Assembly (NCBI GenBank): GCA_964512655.1
Contig: CAZEJT010000002.1
Coordinates: forward strand, 372,001-436,000
Direction of reading: 5' to 3'
Source of the DNA: VBOC01 sp964512655
GTDB taxonomy: Bacteria; Bacteroidota; Ignavibacteria; UBA10030; SZUA-254
DNA: 64,000 nt
Shown: piece after piece, positions 1-7,780 of the stretch
Layout of the letters: each line of letters starts with the position of its first letter
Numbering within the stretch: position 1 is the stretch's first letter
Translations under genes and position numbers: made by a program
The notes under the pieces: generated by a model
The model's input: only the letters and a program-made list of their open reading frames with translations
Databases searched by the model: none
Told to the model about the DNA's origin: nothing

Positions 1-130
1 AGCTTCCCCTGGTGAAATTGTCGAAGATTCTGATTTCGGCCGCCTCCTCCTTCAGGAGCTCGTCAACGGTGTGGGATCCAATGAGCCCTGCACCTCCGAT
101 CACAAGAAGTTTCTTCCCTTTCAAATCCAT
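1..130 (-). CDS. NAD-dependent sugar epimerase/dehydratase, N-terminal part (cut by window edge)
   Basis: Only the first 43 codons are visible, starting at the ATG at 130. They contain the dinucleotide-binding glycine motif (VIGGAGLIGSH, residues 10-20) and an acidic residue after the second strand (IFDN), as in extended short-chain dehydrogenases that use NAD and act on nucleotide sugars. It lies 30 bases after the WbpE-like aminotransferase on the same strand, so it is probably the next gene of the polysaccharide operon. The substrate cannot be read from this fragment. Confidence 0.8.
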   Translation of the reverse strand, partial: MDLKGKKLLVIGGAGLIGSHTVDELLKEEAAEIRIFDNFTRGS

Positions 131-160
131 TCAGTTCCCTCTGAATTGTTCGTCGCGCAA

Positions 161-1309
161 TTAATCAAAGAAGGATTTTATCCGGTCAATGACATAGCCA
201 GTTGTTGCTTCGTTCTGCAGAGGTTCGATGGGTAGACTGAGGACACAACTGCTGGCTTTTTCAGCATTGTAGAGCATCCCTGCGCTCTTAGAGCGGTTGT
301 TGCCGAACACTTTCATCCGATGAAGCGGCACAGGGTAGTAAACCATGGTCGCTATTCCATGATCCTTTAGGAACGATTGAAGTTTGTCGCGCTCGGGCAC
401 AGTGATCGTATACTGATGATACACGTGCGACGAGTCCGAACAATACTCGGGAAGGATGACCGAATACTGATTGAGCTTCGAGAACCCTTGACCATATGCC
501 TCTGCGATTCTCTTTCTCCTGCTATTGAACTCATCGAGATACCCTAACTTCGCGAGGAGAATCGCCGCCTGAAGTGTGTCAAGTCTCGCATTGTAGCCGA
601 CGTGATTTGCGTCGTATTTGTCCTTCCCGCCGTGCTTGAGCAGCATCCGCACAATTTCGGCCACTTTATCGTCGTTGGTTGAGACCAGCCCCCCGTCGCC
701 AAATCCTCCCAGATTCTTGGAAGGAAAGAAGCTGAATGCGCCGGCTGTTGCCACCGAGCCAAGCTTCCGGTTGTTCCAGGTTGCACCGAATGCTTGTGCT
801 ATGTCCTCGACAACAAAGAGCCCAAACTCTCCTGCCAGCTTCATCATTTCATCCATATTGCACGCCTTGCCGTACAAGTGGACAGGGACGATTCCGACGA
901 CTCTGGAAGACTTGACGGTCAGGTATTGGCGGATTTGAGTCGTATCGATGTTGAACGATGACGGATCGATGTCGACAAAGACAGGAGTAGCTCCGGATCG
1001 CAGAATAGCGTCCCCTGTCGCCGTAAAGGTGAATGGCGTCGTAATGATCTCGTCGCTGCGATCAAAGTACTCTCGTCGCCTGAGTTTTATCGCCAGGGCT
1101 CTCAGGGAGAGGACAAGCGCTTCCGTACCGGAAGAAGTCCCTATACAATGCCGGGCAGATAGATACTGAGACATCGCCTCTTCAAGGGCCTTCACTTCAG
1201 GTCCTAGTATCCACTGCTGATGTTCAAGACACTTCGTCAACGCCATATCGATCGCCGGCTTCATGTACTCATACTCGAGCCTGAGATCAAGCATCGGAAC
1301 TGGGCCCAT
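161..1309 (-). CDS. wbpE: DegT/DnrJ/EryC1/StrS aminotransferase, probably WbpE-like
   Basis: A 382-residue PLP-dependent sugar aminotransferase of normal family length. The Schiff-base lysine is in FFPSKNLGGFGDGG at about residue 198, and SSGTEAL near residue 60 is the usual cofactor phosphate region. It starts directly beside the stop of the fused oxidoreductase/acyltransferase gene (1309/1310). With that fusion and the UDP-sugar 6-dehydrogenase upstream, the likely reaction is transamination of UDP-2-acetamido-3-keto-glucuronate at C3. The family is certain. The exact substrate rests on context and could instead be a 4-keto sugar. Confidence 0.88.
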   Translation of the reverse strand: MGPVPMLDLRLEYEYMKPAIDMALTKCLEHQQWILGPEVKALEEAMSQYLSARHCIGTSSGTEALVLSLRALAIKLRRREYFDRSDEIITTPFTFTATGDAILRSGATPVFVDIDPSSFNIDTTQIRQYLTVKSSRVVGIVPVHLYGKACNMDEMMKLAGEFGLFVVEDIAQAFGATWNNRKLGSVATAGAFSFFPSKNLGGFGDGGLVSTNDDKVAEIVRMLLKHGGKDKYDANHVGYNARLDTLQAAILLAKLGYLDEFNSRRKRIAEAYGQGFSKLNQYSVILPEYCSDSSHVYHQYTITVPERDKLQSFLKDHGIATMVYYPVPLHRMKVFGNNRSKSAGMLYNAEKASSCVLSLPIEPLQNEATTGYVIDRIKSFFD

Positions 1310-2878
1310 TTAGATCGTCTCTTTCATAATGACGATAGAATCTCCTTCCAAACTGTACCGATTGCCGCACTCGCAAGAGGCGACATGATCGCCGGCGAAT
1401 TTCAACGTCTTACCGCATCTGCAGACCCATCCCCTTCGTTTGCCTGGATTTCCGACGACAAGGGCATAATCCGGAACATCCCGGTTCACAACAGTGCCCG
1501 CACCAACGAGTGAGTACTTTCCGATCGTCGTACCGCAAATAATCGTTGCATTTGCTCCGATGGTTGCTCCACGCTTGACAAGGGTGGGCCGAAGCTCCTT
1601 CATGCGCGGGATCTCGCTTCTCGGAATGAAGACGTTTGTAAACACCATAGACGGCCCGCAAAATACGTAGTCCTCCAGAGTGACACCTTCATAAACGGAG
1701 ACGTTGTTCTGGATCTTGACATTGTTTCCGATCTTGGCATTCGGACCAATGACAACATTCTGACCGATTCTACAGTTCTTGCCCACCACACTGTTCTTCA
1801 GGACATGGCTGAAATGCCAAATCGTGGTCCCGTCCCCGATGTTCACTTGTTCGTCGATCTCCACACTTTCGTGCGCAAAGTATTTTCGTCCAACCTTCTC
1901 GAGCGAGACCGCTTCACCTCTCAACTCGAGAGATCGTTGAAGTGCCCTCAGGACCTTTAGGACTCGAAGGCCTTCCTCCCCGTCGGTTCTGGGAGTCTGA
2001 TTCCCCTCGACGCACTCCACGAAATGCCGGCATTCTTCGCGTAACGGCTCCTTAGGATCGAAGGAAATGGGAATGGCATTTTCCTTGACTGGCACCGGTA
2101 TATTGCCCTCCTTCCAACCGATTTTATGCGGGAAGAGAAGCAGTTTATCCTCGGCCTTTGCGACGTCGTCGAAGACGATCATCCCTTTGTCTCCAACAAC
2201 GACCAGCTTTTGCTCTTTATAAGGATGCAGCCAGGAAACGAATATGTGCGCCTGGATGCCGTTTGCAAACGAAAGAGTGCTGAGAGTAACATCGGCGATC
2301 TCTGTGTGCAGATAATTTCCACCATGAGTCGACACCCGGCTGGGCATTCCTCCGGCGAGAGCAAGAATCATGGAGATATCATGTGGAGCGAAACTCCAGA
2401 GGATGTTCTCTTCCCGGCGGAACTTTCCGAGGTTGAGCCGGTTGGAGTAGATGTAGTGAATCTTCCCCAGATCGCCGCAGTCAATCAGCTCCTTCAATTT
2501 GAGGAACGCTGGGTGGTACTGGAGAAGGTGTCCGACCATCAGAACTCGTTTATGAGCCTTGGCGAGTGCGTTTAGTTCGATCCCCTCATTCTCGGAGAGG
2601 CAAAGGGGTTTCTCCACATACACGTGCTTACCTTGCTCCAAAGCCCTTTTTGTCATTGCATAATGCATCGCAGCGGGGGTAGAAATAGTTACGGCATCGA
2701 GCTGATCGTCTTTCAGAAGGCTCTCATAATCCGTGTATCGCTTCACACGACCATCCGGCTCTTGACGCAGGTTGGTCGGATCGGGGTCACAGATTGCGTG
2801 GAGCACTCCTTCCTCCTTGAGTATTCTGACCAGGTTCTTCCCCCAGTATCCGGCACCGACAACGGCTGTTCTCACCAT
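1310..2878 (-). CDS. Fusion of Gfo/Idh/MocA sugar 3-dehydrogenase (WbpB-like) and left-handed beta-helix N-acetyltransferase (WbpD-like)
   Basis: A 522-residue two-enzyme fusion. Residues 1 to about 320 are a Gfo/Idh/MocA oxidoreductase with the Rossmann motif VVGAGYWGKN, the EKPL motif and the catalytic-helix motif APHDISM. From about residue 333 runs a hexapeptide-repeat acyltransferase closely resembling WbpD (IQNNVSVYEGVTLED, CGPSMVFTNV). The last ~35 residues hold two Cys pairs (CRCG near 486, CECG near 502) that look like a small zinc ribbon. In the WbpA-B-E-D pathway these activities oxidise C3 and, after transamination, acetylate the new amine. The gene overlaps the upstream dehydrogenase stop by one base, indicating translational coupling. 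Confidence 0.88.
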   Translation of the reverse strand: MVRTAVVGAGYWGKNLVRILKEEGVLHAICDPDPTNLRQEPDGRVKRYTDYESLLKDDQLDAVTISTPAAMHYAMTKRALEQGKHVYVEKPLCLSENEGIELNALAKAHKRVLMVGHLLQYHPAFLKLKELIDCGDLGKIHYIYSNRLNLGKFRREENILWSFAPHDISMILALAGGMPSRVSTHGGNYLHTEIADVTLSTLSFANGIQAHIFVSWLHPYKEQKLVVVGDKGMIVFDDVAKAEDKLLLFPHKIGWKEGNIPVPVKENAIPISFDPKEPLREECRHFVECVEGNQTPRTDGEEGLRVLKVLRALQRSLELRGEAVSLEKVGRKYFAHESVEIDEQVNIGDGTTIWHFSHVLKNSVVGKNCRIGQNVVIGPNAKIGNNVKIQNNVSVYEGVTLEDYVFCGPSMVFTNVFIPRSEIPRMKELRPTLVKRGATIGANATIICGTTIGKYSLVGAGTVVNRDVPDYALVVGNPGKRRGWVCRCGKTLKFAGDHVASCECGNRYSLEGDSIVIMKETI

Positions 2879-4233
2879 TAGGCTTTCACCACTTTTTCAT
2901 CATTCAGGGAGGCGCGCAGGGCATTCCTCGTGTCAACAACCAATTTTGAGTTCGAGTATATCCAGGGATAGTCGTAATCTGAATGATCCGTGGCGATTAC
3001 CACAACATCATACTTTGGGACGGTTCGCTTAGTAAGTTGAACACTTTTCATCGTGAAGTCATATCTTCGGAGGTCTGGAATTTCTGGAATGTAGGGATCG
3101 TTGTATTCAACCAAGGCTCCCTTGCTCTTGTACAACTCGATCAATCTCAATGACGGCGATTCCCTCATGTCATCGACATTGCGCTTGTAAGCAATCCCCA
3201 AGATCAAAATCCTCGCACTCCGTATGCTCCTCCCGCGCTTGTTGAGCGCCTCGATTGTCCGCTGTACGACGTAATACGGCATGTAGGTGTTTACATCGCC
3301 CGCCAACTCTATGAATCGGGTGTTGAAGTCAAACTCCCTCGCCTTCCAGGTCAAGTAGAAGGGATCAATCGGGATGCAATGTCCCCCTAGACCGGGGCCC
3401 GGATAGAATGCCGTAAATCCGAACGGCTTTGTGGAAGCAGCCTCGATCACCTCCCATATGTCAATTCCCATCCGATCGAAGAGCATCTTCATTTCATTGA
3501 CAAGGGCGATATTTACCGAGCGGTATATGTTTTCAAGGAGTTTCGTTGCCTCTGCAGTCTTGGTGGATGAAACAGAAACGGTCCTCTCAACTATGGAGCT
3601 GTACAGCGAGCTTGCAGCCTTAAGGCATGCGCGGGTTACACCTCCCACGACCTTGGGAATCGTCGCAGTAGTAAATCTTGGATTGTTCGGATCTTCCCTC
3701 TCCGGAGAAAAGGCGAGATAGAAGTCTTTGCCGGTTACAAAGCCGCTCTCTTCCAAAATTGTTCGCATATCCTGATCAGTCGTCCCGGGATAGGTGGTTG
3801 ACTCAAGGACAATCAGCTGTCCTCGCCTCAGATGCTGGGCGATGACACGGGTGGTGTTGATGATGTAAGATAGATCGGGCTCACGGTGTTTATTGAGCGG
3901 CGTGGGGACGCAAATGATAATACAATCCATGCGAGAGAGACGGGAAAAGTCAACCGTCGGCTCAAACCTGGACGATTTCCTGTCCCGATCCTTGGGCTCC
4001 AGGATGCTCTTTATTAGCTCGTCCGGAATATGCTTGATGTATGATTTTCCGGCCCTCAAGATTCGGACCTTTCTTACGTCAACATCAAATCCAGTAACCT
4101 GGAACCCTGCCCTCACAAACTCTCTCACCAGAGGCAGACCCACATACCCCAAACCGATCACCCCGATCTTCGCGGATTTGTTCTTTATCTTCAACAATAA
4201 CGGCTTACTCGATTTTACCGTAGACTTCATCAC
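2878..4233 (-). CDS. wbpA: UDP-N-acetylglucosamine 6-dehydrogenase (WbpA-like nucleotide-sugar dehydrogenase)
   Basis: 451 residues, typical of the UDP-glucose/UDP-GlcNAc dehydrogenase family. The NAD-binding motif GVIGLGYVGLPLV is near residue 25, and the catalytic cysteine is C286 in GLGGHCIPIDPF. It would oxidise C6 of a UDP-HexNAc to the uronic acid in the cytoplasm using two NAD. The assignment to UDP-GlcNAc rather than UDP-Glc or UDP-ManNAc is inferred from the WbpB/D and WbpE homologues directly downstream. Its start overlaps the preceding GT2 stop by four bases. Confidence 0.88.
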   Translation of the reverse strand: MMKSTVKSSKPLLLKIKNKSAKIGVIGLGYVGLPLVREFVRAGFQVTGFDVDVRKVRILRAGKSYIKHIPDELIKSILEPKDRDRKSSRFEPTVDFSRLSRMDCIIICVPTPLNKHREPDLSYIINTTRVIAQHLRRGQLIVLESTTYPGTTDQDMRTILEESGFVTGKDFYLAFSPEREDPNNPRFTTATIPKVVGGVTRACLKAASSLYSSIVERTVSVSSTKTAEATKLLENIYRSVNIALVNEMKMLFDRMGIDIWEVIEAASTKPFGFTAFYPGPGLGGHCIPIDPFYLTWKAREFDFNTRFIELAGDVNTYMPYYVVQRTIEALNKRGRSIRSARILILGIAYKRNVDDMRESPSLRLIELYKSKGALVEYNDPYIPEIPDLRRYDFTMKSVQLTKRTVPKYDVVVIATDHSDYDYPWIYSNSKLVVDTRNALRASLNDEKVVKA

Positions 4234-5222
4234 AGAGCAGCCTTTCCTTTGCGAATTCCCTCCTCGGGGTGATGTCGATCCCGATCTCTCTTCTTGCCGG
4301 CCTTTGTCCGATACAGCACGTCCTCCAGCAACCTTCGATTGACGGCTAAAAGATCTGCAAGGAATGCTACGAGTATCGTTTGGAACCCCACACCCAACAA
4401 GATAGAAGCGAGGATAAGGGATTGCACGTGTCCCTGGCTATCTCCCAGTACATAATGATACATGAATCTGAGCCCTAAAACGAACCCGCACGTGAAAAAA
4501 GTAACACCTATCACCATGAAGAAACGAAACGGCTTGTAAACTACAAAGATCCGTATTATGGTGAGAATCGATCTCCGAACGTAGCTGGAGATGCTTCTCA
4601 CGAGGTAGGATGGCCTGAGCTCGTCATTCACACGAATTGGAACAGAAGTAATTGCCATATTCTTCTGACCCGCCTGGATGATGGTCTCGAGAGTATACGT
4701 ATAATCATTAAAGACGTTGAGTCTGAGAGCTGCTTCGCGGCTCATCGCGCGGAATCCGCTGGGAGCATCTCCCACATTCGTCCCACTCGTAATTCTCACG
4801 GCAAGACTTCCTAACTTCTGTAAAAGTTTTTTAACTCGTGAGAAATGCTCTATCTCAGAGATTGGACGGGTGCCAATCACAATGTCCGCCTTCCCATCCA
4901 GGATCGGTTGAACCAGGAGTGGAATATCCTCGGCGTTGTACTGATTATCAGCGTCCGTGTTTACTATGATGTCAGCCCCCAATTCTACCCCCGCATCGAG
5001 TCCGGCTAAGAAGCCTCGGGCCAATCCCTGGTGTTTGCCGAAAGTAACTATATGGTCCACACCGCAGGTCGACGCTACCTCTGCGGTCCTGTCCGTACTG
5101 CCATCGTTGATGATAAGCCACTCAACACGATCAAACCCACGAAGCTGACGGGGCAGGTGGCGCAACGTGACAGGCAGCGTCTGCTCCTCGTTGTAGCAGG
5201 GAATCTGAATGATGAGCTTCAT
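4230..5222 (-). CDS. Membrane-anchored family 2 glycosyltransferase (DPM1/GtrB-like)
   Basis: 330 residues. The N-terminal GT2 domain opens with IIQIPCYNEEQTLP and carries INDGSTDRT and the DADNQYNAEDI metal/nucleotide site. Two hydrophobic segments follow (roughly residues 235-260 and 270-300), then a basic tail. Proteins with this layout usually transfer a sugar to a polyprenyl phosphate at the cytoplasmic membrane, giving the donor for periplasmic GT-C enzymes. The 810-residue GT-C-like protein immediately upstream in the operon is a natural partner. The sugar is unknown. Confidence 0.85.
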   Translation of the reverse strand: MKLIIQIPCYNEEQTLPVTLRHLPRQLRGFDRVEWLIINDGSTDRTAEVASTCGVDHIVTFGKHQGLARGFLAGLDAGVELGADIIVNTDADNQYNAEDIPLLVQPILDGKADIVIGTRPISEIEHFSRVKKLLQKLGSLAVRITSGTNVGDAPSGFRAMSREAALRLNVFNDYTYTLETIIQAGQKNMAITSVPIRVNDELRPSYLVRSISSYVRRSILTIIRIFVVYKPFRFFMVIGVTFFTCGFVLGLRFMYHYVLGDSQGHVQSLILASILLGVGFQTILVAFLADLLAVNRRLLEDVLYRTKAGKKRDRDRHHPEEGIRKGKAAL

Positions 5223-5313
5223 CTACTCAACATATCTGTGCGGGGAAATAAGCAACTTGAATACATAACCGCATTTTTTTGCCTTGGCGGTTCGCCGCGG
5301 CGAAGTACCAACA

Positions 5314-7746
5314 TCAGCAATTGTCGGAGATTTTGATTGATGCTACATCGACCCCCAACTGGCGTTCATCGCTATTAATGCCTAACGCCCTCGGTACAAA
5401 CGTTGCCGATCGGATGCGTACCTCGTCTATTTCCTGGGTGCTGCCATCGAGTTCGAAGCAATATGAGACGCCGCTATGCCGGACGAACTTGAGCTTGATC
5501 CCGTTTACAAAAATTGAGAGGTTGAGTTTTTGCAGGTCATCCCTAATCGGACTGATTCCCCTCGTAACGAGGGTCAAGTACCTGTCTGCGGGGGAAACCT
5601 TATACTGTATATTCTTTATGAAACCGTCGCCGTTCGTCCATAATTTATCGTCGTAAAAGTTCTCAATATCGAACAGGCCGGGTTTTAGAATATTAGTCAA
5701 GGACGCGAGCTTAGGACCATGATCCACTCGGTACAGATATAATGTGGAGGTTGCGTAGTAGAATCTCCTTGGGATACTGGGAATCTGTTCGAAGACCCCC
5801 TGCTTGTAGTCAACAATGTCTACCAGATCAAACCGACTCTGCGGTTCTTCCGACAGGACGAAAACTGAGTTATATTGGAGAAGTAGATCATACCACCATT
5901 GAGTCGCCCGCACGTCGTCAATGCCGACGGTATTCAAGCCGTAATAAAGTGAAAGAGGAGTAAGAATCGGATAGTAGCGTTTGGCATTGTGTTGGTTGAA
6001 TACCAATATGCTTCCTTTATCCATTCGTTTTTCAATTCGTTGAAGCGCTTCGTGGGCTCCCTCTGCCTCCCGGACAAAGAGCTGGAACGAACTAAAGTAA
6101 CCGAAATAAAGCGACATGCAGACAGCCGCGATAGTCACACCTGCTCTGTAAGCAGGTCCTTTCAAGTAGAGAGTGTGCATGAACACCACGAGGAGAAGCA
6201 TCGAATATGGAATTACCTCGCAGCTCAGATACCTCGAAAAGTAGAACTGAAATGGGAGAGCTGATTCCAAACCAACTCTCATCACCCAGGACAGGCTTAA
6301 GAAAATGGTGAGGGCAATAATCATTACATCCCTGCTTCTCCTCGCGGCGCCTACTGCAAGGAGGAAGAACACCACGCCGAATGGGGTCAGATATAGAACA
6401 ACGGAAAAAATCGGTGAAAACTCAAGGGATTGTACTCCAAGTCTCACGAGGTGAAATCTTCCATCCAGCACGGGATCACCCGCGTATCTGTCCGTGAATC
6501 CCATCTGATACGCCTTGTACGACCCAAGCAAGATCGCTCCAAATAGAATCAGCGGTGCGGCGATTGTAAGTAGATGGGAATACTTTGACAGGACGCGTTT
6601 CAAGTAGTTCTTGGTTAATGCGGCCAGCCCGACGAGGAGACCCAGGGTAAGCCCCAAGATCATCAGCATGATATCCCAGTGACGTCCCAGGTACGGCTCG
6701 AAGGTTGCACGGTAGACATCAAAGAAGTAAGGAAAAGAGTATCGGTAACCATAGAACACGGACAACGCGAATCCTAAGCAGATCAACATGCTGTAGCCCA
6801 ATAGCTGCCGTCTCAGCCTTAGGTCTTGTACCGAGATAACCGTGCCAAGAGTGAGAATGAACACAAGCGGCACATAGAGAAATGCCGAAATATGTGTGAT
6901 AAACACACAGGCAAATGATCCGGCGGACAGGATCAGATATATCGGATTCAACGCATGGTGCCTTGCATCTTTATAGTATCTGATCAGGTAATAGAATCCT
7001 GAGGCCGAGAAGAACAAAGAAACCGTTTCCGAGACCGGAAATTTCCCGAAGAACGCATGGAGGGGGTTAAGAGTTAGGAAGAGCGCCGCGATGTAGGCCG
7101 GCAGCTTGTTACCATTTGTGAATTCGATAACGATCAGGTAAAGATAAAAGATGGACGCAATCGAAAAAAAAACGATCGAATATATCCTGTTCTCAGCACC
7201 GAATAGAGTCCCGAACATTGCCATCCATAACGGGTGCAGGGGGTAGAATTGGAACACATCTTGCGACTTCTGCAGGTCCTTGATGAAGACCCCGGGGATT
7301 CGCCACCCCTCCCATACCCCCGGCATCATCCTGCCGGGTTCTAAATGATTATTGTCCCTGTCATAGAGCTCCTTTTGACTCTCAGCTAATGTGCTTCGGA
7401 CCACATCGCTGATGATCGTGCTCCCAGTTCGTTCATACTGGGCGGACATGTTTACGTATACTCCCTGGTCTTGGCCGCCTACAATCCACAAGTAGGGATT
7501 TGCTCTGAACAGGCAAGCGATCAGAACAATCAACAAGATAACCTTGTCCGCATTCTGGATATTCCACACTACACGAAGCTTGAGAATAATGGCGATCACC
7601 GCACAAATAACCGCTCCACCCAGCAGCACGTAGACAGAGTGAAACACATTCAGGGCCAGCCCTACCACTGAGAGAAGGCTCACCACGACGATGTAAGCGT
7701 GGACAGCCTCGAGGAGTGAAATTCTCTTTTCATTCGTCACTAGCAC
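5314..7746 (-). CDS. Large polytopic membrane protein, probable GT-C glycosyltransferase
   Basis: 810 residues starting at a GTG, with about a dozen hydrophobic segments in the first 560 residues and a soluble, probably periplasmic C-terminal part of about 250 residues. The first large loop has an acidic motif (GGQDQGVYVN), like the catalytic Asp loop of GT-C enzymes that use polyprenyl-phosphate sugars. The C-terminal part looks beta-rich. It sits between the double-GT4 gene and the GT2 that could make its donor. Sequence alone does not prove catalysis; a non-enzymatic polysaccharide membrane protein is possible. Confidence 0.6.
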   Translation of the reverse strand: MLVTNEKRISLLEAVHAYIVVVSLLSVVGLALNVFHSVYVLLGGAVICAVIAIILKLRVVWNIQNADKVILLIVLIACLFRANPYLWIVGGQDQGVYVNMSAQYERTGSTIISDVVRSTLAESQKELYDRDNNHLEPGRMMPGVWEGWRIPGVFIKDLQKSQDVFQFYPLHPLWMAMFGTLFGAENRIYSIVFFSIASIFYLYLIVIEFTNGNKLPAYIAALFLTLNPLHAFFGKFPVSETVSLFFSASGFYYLIRYYKDARHHALNPIYLILSAGSFACVFITHISAFLYVPLVFILTLGTVISVQDLRLRRQLLGYSMLICLGFALSVFYGYRYSFPYFFDVYRATFEPYLGRHWDIMLMILGLTLGLLVGLAALTKNYLKRVLSKYSHLLTIAAPLILFGAILLGSYKAYQMGFTDRYAGDPVLDGRFHLVRLGVQSLEFSPIFSVVLYLTPFGVVFFLLAVGAARRSRDVMIIALTIFLSLSWVMRVGLESALPFQFYFSRYLSCEVIPYSMLLLVVFMHTLYLKGPAYRAGVTIAAVCMSLYFGYFSSFQLFVREAEGAHEALQRIEKRMDKGSILVFNQHNAKRYYPILTPLSLYYGLNTVGIDDVRATQWWYDLLLQYNSVFVLSEEPQSRFDLVDIVDYKQGVFEQIPSIPRRFYYATSTLYLYRVDHGPKLASLTNILKPGLFDIENFYDDKLWTNGDGFIKNIQYKVSPADRYLTLVTRGISPIRDDLQKLNLSIFVNGIKLKFVRHSGVSYCFELDGSTQEIDEVRIRSATFVPRALGINSDERQLGVDVASIKISDNC

Positions 7747-7780
7747 GGCGCGCTCAGATATCCGGCAGAATCGGTGTGTC

